Shown here one piece after another: positions 44,316 to 53,027 of a DNA stretch of 64,000 bases. Position numbers and translations under genes: made by a program. The stretch's first letter is position 1. Each line of letters opens with the position of its first letter. Under the pieces are notes generated by a model that was given only the letters and a program-made list of their open reading frames with translations, did not search any database and had not been told where the DNA came from. The DNA comes from Alkalibacillus aidingensis (lineage in GTDB: Bacteria > Bacillota > Bacilli > Bacillales > Alkalibacillaceae): assembly GCF_014595945.1 (NCBI RefSeq), contig NZ_JABXWU010000001.1, positions 62,001-126,000 of the forward strand, written 5' to 3'.

Positions 44316-46286
44316 GTGTTTAAATCTTTAGATCAACTACAGTTACCGATACATGACTGGCTGTTCGAAAATGCTTCGGACTCCATTATCTTTGTCGACT
44401 CACATGGAGAGATCGTGGCAGCTAATCAAGCTAGCTTTGAGTTGTTGCGCATGGATCCAGAACCTACAGAGAGGTTAAAAGCAGAAGACTATATTGATAT
44501 GGACTTTGTAACAAAGCCGTATAAAAAAGAAATGTTGGTCCGAACAAAGACGAAGCCTGAACGGCTTGTGATCATGCGAGCCATTCAAATAGGTGAATAT
44601 ATGTGTTTAAACCTTAAAGAGGGCGGCCTAAAAGCCAAGAAAGATTCACTACTGTATACGTTGAACCATGCACGCAACGGTCCTTATGAGGGAGTTATGA
44701 TGCATAACCGTGGGAAGATTGTCGACTGTGATTTCGCTTTTTCTAGCATGATTGGGTACAAAAGAAGTGAATTAGTGGGTATGTCTGTCTTTGACCTTGT
44801 ACATAAGGAAGATCATCAAACATTATATGAGCATATGCAACAATGGCACCATGATACACCATACCCATTACGTGGGTTTAAGAAAGATGGTACAACTATT
44901 TATGCTGAGATATTACCTGAACCAGTCAATGATGATAATAATCACTTGCGAGTGGCGATTGTAAGGAATATCACAGAAAGAGTTGAAAATGAAAAGCAGA
45001 TTGAATTTATGGCTTATTATGATGCACTTACTGATTTACCTAATCGCAATTACTTTCAAAAAGTTTTGCAAGAGGAAACGAAAAATGCTGATGAAAATGG
45101 TCAAAAATTGGCCGTTCATTTCATTGACTTGGATTATTTTAAACACATTAATGATACTTTAGGCTATCAAATGGGGGATGCTCTCTTAAAGGGCTGTGCT
45201 ACGCGATTAAAAAAACTATTATTGGAAGATGTTTTTATCGCGAGGATGACAAGCGATGAGTTTCTAATTCTTCAACGGAATATAACTGACACGGAAGAAG
45301 TTGAGGCATTGGCTGAAAAAATCATTGAGTTATTCAAGCAACCTATGAACTTGGTTGGTTATGAAATTTATACGTCAGTCAGTGTTGGGATTAGTATTTA
45401 TCCAGACCTAGCTGAAACACCATCCGAAGTTGTTGAACATGCGGACTCGGCAATGTATTTGATTAAAGAAGAAAGTAGAAATGATTATCGGATATTTGAA
45501 CCTTCTTTAAAAGAAGATTTTAAAGAACGTCTTCATATCGAAACGGAATTACATAAAGCGTTAAAACAAAAAGCATTTGAGCTCCACTTTCAGCCACAAC
45601 TTGATTTAAAAACGACCGAGGTTATCGGATTTGAGGCCTTGTGTCGCTGGCAACATGAAGAGATGGGTTTTATACCTCCAGATCGATTTATTCCTTTAGC
45701 GGAAAAGACGGGGCTAATCTTTGAGTTAGGTGATTGGGTGATTCGTGAGGCATGTCGTCAGAATAAGCTTTGGCAAGATCAAGGTTTACCTAAAGTTAAG
45801 GTTAGTGTAAACCTATCTGCTAAACAATTCTTACAAAAAAACTTAGTCGATAAGGTGAGGGATATTCTCTTTGAAACGGGTTTAGAACCAGACTATCTAG
45901 AGCTAGAGATTACCGAGTCGATGGCGATGTCTAATGAGAAATATATTATTGAAACTTTAAATGAGTTTCGACAGCTTGGGGTTAAAGTCGCTTTAGACGA
46001 CTTTGGGACAGGCTATTCATCATTGAAATATTTAAGCCAATTTCCATTAAGTAAAATAAAAATAGACCGTATGTTTATTCAAAATCAAAGCGAACAAAAT
46101 ATTGCGATTGTCAAAACTATTATTCATTTATCACATTCATTAAATTTACGGGTCATTGCTGAGGGTGTTGAGAATAAAGAAGACTTGGATTTCTTACTAC
46201 AAGAAAAGTGTGATGAAGTTCAAGGGTATTATTTTAGTAAGCCTATTCCAGCGAATGACGTTAAAAACTTCTTTATAACTAGTTGA
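44316..46286 (+). CDS. PAS-PAS-GGDEF(degenerate)-EAL c-di-GMP phosphodiesterase
   Basis: 656 residues from a GTG at 44316 (AGGAGG upstream). Two PAS domains (about 10-110, ASDSIIFVDSHGEIVAANQ; about 120-225, IGYKRSELVGMSVFDLVH). The GGDEF domain (about 240-400) has RMTSDEF where RxGGDEF is needed, so cyclase activity is very unlikely; it may bind GTP as a regulator. The EAL domain (about 405-650) is complete: EALCRW, NLSAKQF, ELEITES, DDFGTGYSSL, KIDRMF, AEGVE. Predicted cytoplasmic c-di-GMP hydrolase, promoting motility over attachment. It follows ktrB by 30 bases without a terminator. Confidence 0.9.
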   Translation: MFKSLDQLQLPIHDWLFENASDSIIFVDSHGEIVAANQASFELLRMDPEPTERLKAEDYIDMDFVTKPYKKEMLVRTKTKPERLVIMRAIQIGEYMCLNLKEGGLKAKKDSLLYTLNHARNGPYEGVMMHNRGKIVDCDFAFSSMIGYKRSELVGMSVFDLVHKEDHQTLYEHMQQWHHDTPYPLRGFKKDGTTIYAEILPEPVNDDNNHLRVAIVRNITERVENEKQIEFMAYYDALTDLPNRNYFQKVLQEETKNADENGQKLAVHFIDLDYFKHINDTLGYQMGDALLKGCATRLKKLLLEDVFIARMTSDEFLILQRNITDTEEVEALAEKIIELFKQPMNLVGYEIYTSVSVGISIYPDLAETPSEVVEHADSAMYLIKEESRNDYRIFEPSLKEDFKERLHIETELHKALKQKAFELHFQPQLDLKTTEVIGFEALCRWQHEEMGFIPPDRFIPLAEKTGLIFELGDWVIREACRQNKLWQDQGLPKVKVSVNLSAKQFLQKNLVDKVRDILFETGLEPDYLELEITESMAMSNEKYIIETLNEFRQLGVKVALDDFGTGYSSLKYLSQFPLSKIKIDRMFIQNQSEQNIAIVKTIIHLSHSLNLRVIAEGVENKEDLDFLLQEKCDEVQGYYFSKPIPANDVKNFFITS

Positions 46287-46291
46287 AAAAA

Positions 46292-46558
46292 GAAGGGGCT
46301 GTCCAAAAAGTCAAAAATGACTGCAGGGCAGCCATTTTTGATCAAGTTGCAATACGTGCCCACGGAAAGCGTCCACCGAAAGCGAAGCACCATAACAATA
46401 ACGGACTTTAACAGAGCGATTTTAATAAGTAAAAAGAATTCAAATTTCAGTTGTCTCCTAAATATATCTTTAATAACCAAAATAATAAAACCAGTTGTGA
46501 ATATATTTATTCACAACTGGTTTTACTGATTTCAAAACGGCTTTTGGGACAGCCTCTT
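46292..46558. repeat. Decayed Bacillaceae hairpin-flanked intergenic repeat
   Basis: Ends are imperfect inverted repeats (AAGGGGCTGTCCAAAA and TTTTGGGACAGCCTCTTT). Near the left end GGCTGTCC...GGGCAGCC (46296-46342) forms a terminator-like hairpin for the upstream gene; AAACCAGTTGTGAATA pairs with its complement at 46489-46527. In the middle CCCACGGAAAGCG and AAAGCGAAGC resemble the core of the element at 58128. No transposase is encoded. Probably a non-autonomous or domesticated element acting now as terminator. Confidence 0.6.
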
Positions 46559-46584
46559 TAAATTCTATAAAACTAATTAGTTAT

Positions 46585-46692
46585 TTAGCAATAAAAAGCT
46601 GCACCAACAATGATTAATAAAATGAAGAGTACAACAATTAATGCAAAATTGTTATACCCGTACGCTCCATTAGAATAGCCTTGGTGGAACAA
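46585..46692 (-). CDS. YjcZ-family small sporulation-type protein (35 residues)
   Basis: Starts at TTG (46692) with a strong GGGAGGTGAT ribosome site and ends at TAA (46585). The product begins MFHQGYSNGAYGYNNFALIV, then continues as one membrane helix ending in VGAAFYC. The Gly/Tyr/Asn-rich start, single helix and closing FYC are the YjcZ/SscA-type pattern found in many copies in spore formers. Role in spore assembly is known for SscA only. Too short for common cut-offs. Confidence 0.85.
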   Translation of the reverse strand: MFHQGYSNGAYGYNNFALIVVLFILLIIVGAAFYC

Positions 46693-46780
46693 TCAAATCA
46701 CCTCCCAAGTCATGTAATATATCTATATGACATTGGTGGAGAGGTGAATGGTTACACACCTAATTTTTAAAAATCCATCA

Positions 46781-47971
46781 TTAAGATTCTGAATCGGAAT
46801 CTGTATCTGTATTTTGGGTTCGAGATAATAATTCACGCTCTAAATCAACAATTTTTAATTGGTCATTCTCATAACCAATTTTATATTCAGTTTTATAGTG
46901 ATGGGTTTCCTCTGTTTCAGAGTCTGTTCTTACTTGATGGTCAGTATAAACAGAGATTTTTACGCGATTATCCTCTACTTCTTCCACCTCTTTATTAGTT
47001 ATTTCGATATCAGTGGATGAAACAATAAGCTCGCGAAAGTCTTGATATGACATTTGCATTTGTGGATCACTACCCAGTAATGAGTAGGCTGTGAAATAAT
47101 CCCTTACATTCAATGTTTCATAATAATAATTAATTAAATATTCAGCATCAGACCTTAAAGTACTAGGATCAAGATCATGGAATGAAGTCGGATCTCCATC
47201 ATAATTCAATTCTTCATCATTGGCAGTATCAGACCACATTTGTACACGGTCGTATACTTGAGAAATTGGGATACTAAATCCAATAGTACCTTCTGTAGTT
47301 GCTGCTGAGTTAATACCAATAATTTTGCCCGTTTCCTCATGAATTAAAGGACCTCCACTATTACCTTGAGTAATATTGGCTGATATTTGGTACAGATCGT
47401 TGTATTCATAGTTATCGACGGTAAAACTTTGTCCTTTATTGGAAACGATTCCTAAAGTGACTGTGTTTTGAAAGCCGTGTGGACTACCAACAGCAATAAT
47501 ATCATCACCGATTGTGGGCTCAAAGTTCACATCGATCTCTAAAGTGCTTGAATGATTGGCTAATTGTGGTACTCTAACGACTGCCACGTCCTCATTATTA
47601 CCAATTCCAATAACGGCTCCAGGATATGTGTGAGCATCTGAAGTCTTTACATAAACTGAGTCAGCATTTTTAACTACATGAGCATTGGTGATAATATCTC
47701 CTTTATCATTGTAAATGAATCCAGACCCTTGGTTACTACCAGAAGATCCTGTTGATTCAATTTGGACTACATTTTTTTGAGCTTCGTGAATGATAGATTG
47801 TAAGTCGTGTTCCTGTGCTTCTTCATCAGCGACATATTCTACTATTCCATCACTTGAACCAAGCGCGGTTTCTTGCCAATTGGAATAGTAAGATGTTAAA
47901 GAAATAATGCCGGCAATCACTAATAACGCCGTGATGGCAATCGGAATCAATTTTTTGAATTGATATGACAA
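46781..47971 (-). CDS. HtrA-like membrane serine protease without PDZ, with a C-terminal NTF2-like domain
   Basis: 396 residues. One N-terminal helix (about 9-27), then a trypsin-like S1C domain outside the membrane: His98 in ITNAHVV, Asp128 in NEDVAVV, Ser205 in TQGNSGGPL. The typical PDZ domain is absent. Instead residues about 255-375 (SDAEYLINYYYETLNVRDYFTAYSLLG ...) read like an NTF2-like/SnoaL domain, as in TcaA-type proteins. It follows a zinc-ribbon/TPR protein gene by 12 bases, so the two probably work together. Predicted quality-control or processing protease at the cell surface. Confidence 0.85.
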   Translation of the reverse strand: MSYQFKKLIPIAITALLVIAGIISLTSYYSNWQETALGSSDGIVEYVADEEAQEHDLQSIIHEAQKNVVQIESTGSSGSNQGSGFIYNDKGDIITNAHVVKNADSVYVKTSDAHTYPGAVIGIGNNEDVAVVRVPQLANHSSTLEIDVNFEPTIGDDIIAVGSPHGFQNTVTLGIVSNKGQSFTVDNYEYNDLYQISANITQGNSGGPLIHEETGKIIGINSAATTEGTIGFSIPISQVYDRVQMWSDTANDEELNYDGDPTSFHDLDPSTLRSDAEYLINYYYETLNVRDYFTAYSLLGSDPQMQMSYQDFRELIVSSTDIEITNKEVEEVEDNRVKISVYTDHQVRTDSETEETHHYKTEYKIGYENDQLKIVDLERELLSRTQNTDTDSDSES

Positions 47972-47983
47972 AAGAGTTCACCT

Positions 47984-49147
47984 CTATTCATTTTCATTTT
48001 CTAAGTACCATGTAATTTGATCAATATTAATTGTTACGTTTTCAGGAATATCATAGTGTGTATGTTCAAACTCCCCAACTTCATCAGGGTACAATGTATC
48101 AGGGAATAAGTAGGTTTCATTTTCTGTAACCAATTCTTCATCCTCATCAAAAAGACTATATTGAATTCTAATGGAGTGGATTGGTACTGTTGCAACACTT
48201 TTCAGTTCACCAGCGACAATAACTTCATCGAATTCGTTTACATCAACTTCAACGTCTAACAATTCTACTGCATGATTTTCGTTTTGTTCTTGTTCTAATT
48301 CGTATTGAGACATGGCTTGCTCAATTATTTCACGTTGTTGCGTTTCAAAGTCGATTCGTTGTTTTTCGATAGTTGTCTTTAAACTAGTTAATCGCTCATT
48401 TTCAGGGTCAATCCGTAAGCCATCATCAACAATAGCCTTAGCAGTAGAGAATTGGTGATCTTGCAACATTTCGTTGGCCTCAGATACCGTATAGTTGATA
48501 ATACGATTACGCATCATTTCCCTTAATTCTTCTGCTTCGTCATGATCAACTGAGTCAAGTTGCCATAATAGGATCTTAAGCTCCTCAATTGGAGGATCCT
48601 CTTCAATCCGTTGTTTAACTTGGCTTAATCGAACTTGGTTTCGTTTATCAATAATGGAATCGAGGAGTTGATTGATAATTTCTCCGTTATAGTTACTAAG
48701 CCGATTTTCCGATTCTTGTGTGATTTGCATGGCCTGTTGGAAAGCACCTTGTTCGATTAACGTATCAATGTCTTGAAGTTGATCATTAATTTCAAGAGCA
48801 ATATCCATGAAATCAACATTAGTTGAAGCTACTTCAAGGTTACTATTGTATGTTAAAGCTTCTTCGAAATGGTCCTGCGCACGCTTATATTGACCTTCTA
48901 ACGCATATTCAACCCCTGTTTCATATGCCTCAATTGCTTTAGAATTGTTATATTCTAAATAAAAATGAAGACCAATTCCTAATAACAGAATACAGGCAAA
49001 AGTGATAATAGGAGCTAACCACCAACGGTTAAAACCATCAATATTCTGAGTGCGTTCTTCTAAGTCTTTTGGAAGCTGCGCACCACAAACAACGCAGTAT
49101 GCTTCATCATGTTTTGTTTTTGCTCCACATTTTGGACAGTACATCAT
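47984..49147 (-). CDS. Zinc-ribbon, membrane-anchored TPR-like protein with FxLYD-like domain
   Basis: 387 residues from the ATG at 49147 (AGGTGAT upstream; neighbouring ATG and GTG possible). MMYCPKCGAKTKHDEAYCVVCGAQL is a zinc ribbon, then a membrane helix (about 47-64), then helical repeats with TPR character (about 72-290: GVEYALEGQYKRAQDHFEEAL, ANEMLQDHQFSTAKAIVDDGL). A terminal beta domain (about 295-387) reads like FxLYD. The zinc ribbon faces the cytoplasm and the repeats face out. It is the promoter-proximal partner of the protease gene and could present substrates to it. Confidence 0.82.
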   Translation of the reverse strand: MMYCPKCGAKTKHDEAYCVVCGAQLPKDLEERTQNIDGFNRWWLAPIITFACILLLGIGLHFYLEYNNSKAIEAYETGVEYALEGQYKRAQDHFEEALTYNSNLEVASTNVDFMDIALEINDQLQDIDTLIEQGAFQQAMQITQESENRLSNYNGEIINQLLDSIIDKRNQVRLSQVKQRIEEDPPIEELKILLWQLDSVDHDEAEELREMMRNRIINYTVSEANEMLQDHQFSTAKAIVDDGLRIDPENERLTSLKTTIEKQRIDFETQQREIIEQAMSQYELEQEQNENHAVELLDVEVDVNEFDEVIVAGELKSVATVPIHSIRIQYSLFDEDEELVTENETYLFPDTLYPDEVGEFEHTHYDIPENVTINIDQITWYLENENE

Positions 49148-49388
49148 TTTGATCACCTATAGTGTTTCCTTTCTTATTACCTAATAAATTTTAACATATT
49201 TGATGGAAAGATTAGCTGTTTATTTTGTAATAATTTTGTATAATTTTGGAGCATACCTCCGAAATAGCGAACTTTGTGAATAACTTATGAAATATCATAA
49301 AAATAGATATAATAATACTCAAATACCACATTTTTTGTTAAAATAAACCTAAACGCATGATGTAAGTGAATCAGGAGGTGCAGCCACC

Positions 49389-49481
49389 ATGGAAGCAATG
49401 GATACTATTTTAGGAATTATTTCTTTAGGTATTGTGGTGACTTATATTGGTTTTTGCTGTTTTGATAACGCTAAAGATTAA
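49389..49481 (+). CDS. 30-residue single-helix membrane peptide
   Basis: ATG at 49389 preceded by CAGGAGGTGCAG, stop at 49481. The product has an acidic start MEAMDTILG, one hydrophobic helix (IISLGIVVTYIGFCCF) with a Cys-Cys pair and a charged end DNAKD. A terminator hairpin follows 30 bases later, so it is its own unit. It could be a small regulatory or spore-related peptide; no family recognised. Confidence 0.55.
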   Translation: MEAMDTILGIISLGIVVTYIGFCCFDNAKD

Positions 49482-49510
49482 ATTATGTAACTATTTATTA
49501 GACGAAGGAA

Positions 49511-49549
49511 AAGTGTGAAATGTTTCATAACATTTCACACTTTTTTTAT
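49511..49549 (+). terminator. Terminator after small membrane peptide gene
   Basis: AAGTGTGAAATG pairs perfectly with CATTTCACACTT, followed by Ts. Confidence 0.92.
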
Positions 49550-49586
49550 TTTTGAACGATTATAGAATTGAAAGGAGGTTGGCGAC

Positions 49587-49811
49587 ATGGCAATTGAACA
49601 AACAATAGATAGTCAACTGCAATTAGTTTTTGTAATCGGGTTTGATAATGATGGAGGAGAGATTCTAGCACGAAAGAATTACAACAATATTAAGCCTGAT
49701 GTAGAAACAACCCCTCTTAATGAGGTTGCTTTAGCTCTTGCTTCACTAAGAGATGCTGAATTAAAAGAAGCATTTCGAAATGATCAGTCACTGTTATTAA
49801 ATAACCAATAA
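49587..49811 (+). CDS. DUF1659 protein
   Basis: 74 residues. SQLQLVFVIGFDNDGGEILARKNYNNI is the typical opening of DUF1659 proteins. First of three genes (DUF1659, DUF2922, YvrJ) that occur together in many Bacillaceae, of unknown function. Strong ribosome site AAAGGAGGT. Confidence 0.85.
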   Translation: MAIEQTIDSQLQLVFVIGFDNDGGEILARKNYNNIKPDVETTPLNEVALALASLRDAELKEAFRNDQSLLLNNQ

Positions 49812-49827
49812 AAAGGAGGTAGATTGA

Positions 49828-50049
49828 ATGTCAAAGCGACTTGAAATGAAATTCAGAAATGAAGATGGTCGATTGGTTACGATTAGTATGGATGATCCTA
49901 AATATCCTGTGGACCCAGAACAAGTTAAACAAGTCATGGATAAAATTGTAGCTGAAGATGTGTTTACATCAAATGATCAATCGATTACTGAAATTTCTCA
50001 TGCTCAGGTAGTTGAGCGAACAGTTGAAGATGTTACTTTAGAGATGTAA
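49828..50049 (+). CDS. DUF2922 protein
   Basis: 73 residues. KRLEMKFRNEDGRLVTISMDDPK and DPEQVKQVMDKIV are DUF2922 hallmarks. Lies 16 bases after the DUF1659 gene with AAAAGGAGGT before the ATG; same operon. Function unknown. Confidence 0.85.
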   Translation: MSKRLEMKFRNEDGRLVTISMDDPKYPVDPEQVKQVMDKIVAEDVFTSNDQSITEISHAQVVERTVEDVTLEM

Positions 50050-50055
50050 ATCCAT

Positions 50056-50092
50056 AAGAAGATGACTCATCCCAATGGGTCATCTTCTTTAA
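50056..50092 (+). terminator. Hairpin between DUF2922 and YvrJ genes
   Basis: AAGAAGATGACTCAT pairs with ATGGGTCATCTTCTT (one G-T) and is followed by TTT then AAAA. It could terminate most transcripts, making YvrJ low-level, or protect the upstream mRNA. Confidence 0.7.
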
Positions 50093-50112
50093 AATCAGAA
50101 AGGAGTATAACG

Positions 50113-50253
50113 ATGGAGTCATGGATTAATTGGATTCCTGATGTTGGCTTTCCTATTCTTGTGACGTTCTATTTGTTACATCGAATAGAAAAGAAACTAG
50201 AGGAACTCAATGAATCAATTACTAAAATACCAGCATACTTAATCAATAAATAA
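50113..50253 (+). CDS. YvrJ-family protein
   Basis: 46 residues from the ATG at 50113 (AAAGGAGTATAACG). One membrane helix (WIPDVGFPILVTFYLLHRIE) then a short amphipathic end KKLEELNESITKI, the YvrJ pattern. Third member of the conserved trio, separated from DUF2922 by a hairpin. Confidence 0.85.
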   Translation: MESWINWIPDVGFPILVTFYLLHRIEKKLEELNESITKIPAYLINK

Positions 50254-50255
50254 AT

Positions 50256-50297
50256 AGACCCACCATTGTTATGTACGATACGTCAATGGTGGGTTAA
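50256..50297. terminator. Bidirectional terminator
   Basis: ACCCACCATTG pairs perfectly with CAATGGTGGGT between the YvrJ and signal peptidase genes. Confidence 0.88.
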
Positions 50298-50308
50298 ATT
50301 CGGTGATT

Positions 50309-50818
50309 TTACCTAGTTATAGATATATTCGTAAAAGGGAAAATGATTACTTCTGAGCGGCCGATGATATCATCTTCATGAATCATACCTAACCCGTTAC
50401 GACTATCTTTACTGATTGACCGATTGTCTCCCATAACAAAATATTGGTCATCAGGAATTTCCATGGGGCCGTGATTTCCTGTTCCATCAATGTCTACTTC
50501 CTCAAGATATTCTTCTTCAAAACGTTCTCCATTAATATACAGAACGTCATCTCTGATTTCTACTGTTTCATTAGGTAATCCGATCACACGTTTGACATAA
50601 TTTTTATTCGGGTGTTGAATAATGACAATATCCCCTCGATCTGGTGAATCAAGTAAGTAAACAGCTTTATTAAAAATAACACGCTCTCCACTTTCTAAAG
50701 TTGGATCCATACTTGCCCCTTCGACTACAGAGGTAGCAAAAATATAAGTTCGTAATATAAAAGCGATAATTAAAGCGATTAGTATAGCCTTTGTCCATTC
50801 CCATATTTCTCTTTTCAA
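50309..50818 (-). CDS. Signal peptidase I (type I, SipS/SipT-like)
   Basis: 169 residues. One N-terminal membrane helix (about 8-24), catalytic Ser36 in EGASMDPTL, general-base Lys76 in YVKRVIGLP, and box E MGDNRSISKDSR. Gram-positive length and layout. Cleaves signal peptides from Sec and Tat exported proteins on the outer face of the membrane. Ribosome site GGAAAGGAAGAG. One of probably several paralogues in the genome. Confidence 0.93.
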   Translation of the reverse strand: MKREIWEWTKAILIALIIAFILRTYIFATSVVEGASMDPTLESGERVIFNKAVYLLDSPDRGDIVIIQHPNKNYVKRVIGLPNETVEIRDDVLYINGERFEEEYLEEVDIDGTGNHGPMEIPDDQYFVMGDNRSISKDSRNGLGMIHEDDIIGRSEVIIFPFTNISITR

Positions 50819-50999
50819 CGGGGCTCTTCCTTTCCTTCATTACTTATATATATCGTACCATAATTTTTAACACACGGTGAAAAAATATAATCCTAGGTTT
50901 GATGCCTTGAAAAAATGGGTATGATGGTATTATTAGACACAACAAGAACTAGGCTTCTTGAAAACAGTATATGATTTTCCTAAATTAACATAGGATGTT

Positions 51000-51028
51000 T
51001 TGACATCATAAGATTTTACGAATAAAAT
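51000..51028 (+). promoter_or_regulatory. SigA-type promoter for the Spo0E-like gene
   Basis: TTGACA at 51000-51005, 17-base spacer, TAAAAT at 51023-51028. It is 42 bases before the start codon. Confidence 0.7.
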
Positions 51029-51070
51029 ATTTAATTCAGGCCTACGTTTTTTTATTTAGGAGGAAAATTA

Positions 51071-51247
51071 GTGAAGGTACAAACTCAATTAGAGAAATTA
51101 GAGATCGAGATTGAGCGTTTACGTAAAGAAATGATTGACGTTGCATCGGATAAAGGTTATACCAGCCAAGAATCGGTCAAGACTTCACAAGAGCTTGATA
51201 AGTTGATTAATGAGTATTTAAAATTAAAAGCTGATTATGATCAGTAA
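51071..51247 (+). CDS. Spo0E-family aspartyl-phosphate phosphatase
   Basis: 58 residues from a GTG with AGGAGG upstream. A helical hairpin with the family signature SQELDKLINEY near the C-terminus. Spo0E proteins dephosphorylate Spo0A-P (or other regulators) and delay sporulation. Size and motif match the short members (YnzD, YisI, YzzE-like). Single gene with its own promoter and terminator. Below common length cut-offs. Confidence 0.9.
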   Translation: MKVQTQLEKLEIEIERLRKEMIDVASDKGYTSQESVKTSQELDKLINEYLKLKADYDQ

Positions 51248-51263
51248 TATTATAATGATAAAG

Positions 51264-51296
51264 AAAGACCGTCTTAAGCCAAAGACGGTCTTTTTT
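51264..51296 (+). terminator. Terminator after Spo0E-like gene
   Basis: AAGACCGTCTT pairs with AAGACGGTCTT, then a run of Ts. Confidence 0.92.
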
Positions 51297-51338
51297 ACCC
51301 CTCTGCAAGTGTAGTTAAGTGGTTAGTCGTTCACTGGT

Positions 51339-52487
51339 TTATTTCAAAAACCTCTCCAATCGATTTAATCCTTCTTCTAAAATGGACATGTTGTAAGCGT
51401 ATGAAAGACGCATATATCCCTGTCCATATTCAGAAAAGGCATCTCCAGGAACTAATGCTAAACCAACCTCATCAACTAATTTTAGTCCAACTTCAAAAGA
51501 ACTATAGTTTGGAATTGATAATTTAGGAAATACATAAAAAGCACCGTCTGGACTAACGACTTCAAGCCCCATCTTTGATAGCCTATTTAATACATAATCA
51601 CGCCTTTCCTGATAAGCATCGCGCATTTTCTGACTGTCATTCTTTCCTGTTGTTAAAGCAGCTAGTGCAGCATATTGACTAATCGAAGTTGCACAGGAAA
51701 CGTTGTACTGATGAACCTTAAGAATGTGCTTTCGAATCGAACGGTCTGCTAGTAGGTAGCCAATTCTAAATCCTGTCATAGAGTGTGATTTAGAAACTCC
51801 TTGGATGACGATGGTTTGCTTCCTCACTTCATCGAAGCTGGCAATTGATACATGGTCTTGACTATAGGTTAATTCGCTATAGATTTCATCTGCCAAGATA
51901 AAGATAGGCTCGTCTTTTAATAATTGAGCAATTTCCATTAATTCTTCTTTAGAAAGTGTCACTCCGGTAGGGTTTGAAGGATAAGGGAGAATGACACATT
52001 TGGTTTTTTCATTCATGTGAGATTTAATTAAATCAGCTGTTAATTTAAAATCATGTTCGCGTGTATCAATATGAATTGGAGTTCCACCAGCTAATTGAAT
52101 AAGTGGTTCGTATCCTGGATAGACAGGGCCTGGTAATAACACCTCATCTCCAGGGTTAATAATCGTTCGTAGTGTGATATCGATTGCTTGTGAAGCTCCA
52201 ACTGTTACGATGATTTCATTTTCTGGGTCATAAGATAGGCCGTATTTTTCGTTTGTAAACGACTGAATAGCTTGTCGTAGTTCGAGGATCCCAGCATTAG
52301 GTGTGTATACGGTTTGATTTTCATCAATAGCTTGTTTAGTTGATTCTTTGATGTGATCTGGTGTATGGAAGTCCGGTTGGCCAATCGTAAGAGAAATGAT
52401 ATCTTCCTTAGTAGATACGAGATTAAAGAATTTACGAATACCTGATATTTCAATGTCCTTTACGTTTCTGTTTATCAATTGTTCCAT
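51339..52487 (-). CDS. patA: PLP aminotransferase, PatA/DapX-like
   Basis: 382 residues, fold-type I class I/II aminotransferase. SLTIGQPDFHTPDHI, YPSNPTGVTLS, ADEIYSELTY and the PLP Lys in GVSKSHSMTGFRIGY. Best fits the B. subtilis PatA group, N-acetyl-LL-diaminopimelate aminotransferase, the step between DapH and the deacetylase, both of which are in this window. That link supports the call; a general aromatic or alanine aminotransferase is the alternative. Ribosome site AAAGGTGTC. Confidence 0.85.
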   Translation of the reverse strand: MEQLINRNVKDIEISGIRKFFNLVSTKEDIISLTIGQPDFHTPDHIKESTKQAIDENQTVYTPNAGILELRQAIQSFTNEKYGLSYDPENEIIVTVGASQAIDITLRTIINPGDEVLLPGPVYPGYEPLIQLAGGTPIHIDTREHDFKLTADLIKSHMNEKTKCVILPYPSNPTGVTLSKEELMEIAQLLKDEPIFILADEIYSELTYSQDHVSIASFDEVRKQTIVIQGVSKSHSMTGFRIGYLLADRSIRKHILKVHQYNVSCATSISQYAALAALTTGKNDSQKMRDAYQERRDYVLNRLSKMGLEVVSPDGAFYVFPKLSIPNYSSFEVGLKLVDEVGLALVPGDAFSEYGQGYMRLSYAYNMSILEEGLNRLERFLK

Positions 52488-52602
52488 GTTGACACCTTTC
52501 TTTCTTTCTTATAGATTACTTTTCAAAATATTATGTTATTTGACTATTTTGTGTTTAAATAGTTGGCATTCAGTTGATAATGGAATCAGGAGGGTGATGG
52601 GT

Positions 52603-52947
52603 ATGGATCAAGTCATTCACTTAATAGCCATGAACTGGTTATTTATCAGTTTATTTTTGATCATGATGGTTTGTCTATATTTTTTATTGAAACCAGTTAT
52701 AAAATTATGGATTAGAAAAAATTGTCTTCACGCAATTTTGTATTGGTTAACAACTTCGACTTTATTTTTTGTCATCGTCGGATATTTACATATAACTGGT
52801 CATGAATTAGTTCATAGTAAAGATGGAATGAAGCAATTAGTGATCAGCTTGTCTGTCGCTTTTTCCTCATTTGGCCTAATATTGGTCGGTTATTCACTAT
52901 CTAGAAGTTTATCACAAATTATTCGGAACAGAAATACGACATCTTAA
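52603..52947 (+). CDS. Membrane protein with three helices, unknown
   Basis: 114 residues from the ATG at 52603 (9 bases after AGGAGGG; an ATG two codons earlier is too close). Helices at about 7-27, 45-65 and 80-103. Contains HITGHELVHSKDG between helices. No family recognised. Divergent from patA. Confidence 0.62.
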   Translation: MDQVIHLIAMNWLFISLFLIMMVCLYFLLKPVIKLWIRKNCLHAILYWLTTSTLFFVIVGYLHITGHELVHSKDGMKQLVISLSVAFSSFGLILVGYSLSRSLSQIIRNRNTTS

Positions 52948-53027
52948 GACAAAAAGTGTGGCTTAAGTACTTCATGTAACCCCCAAACTATCATACAATA
53001 GAAAAAGAATAGTGAGGGGGAGACGAC

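Noticed and set aside
46292-46558. Insertion sequence
   Set aside because: No transposase frame and no target duplication seen; ends behave as terminator arms.
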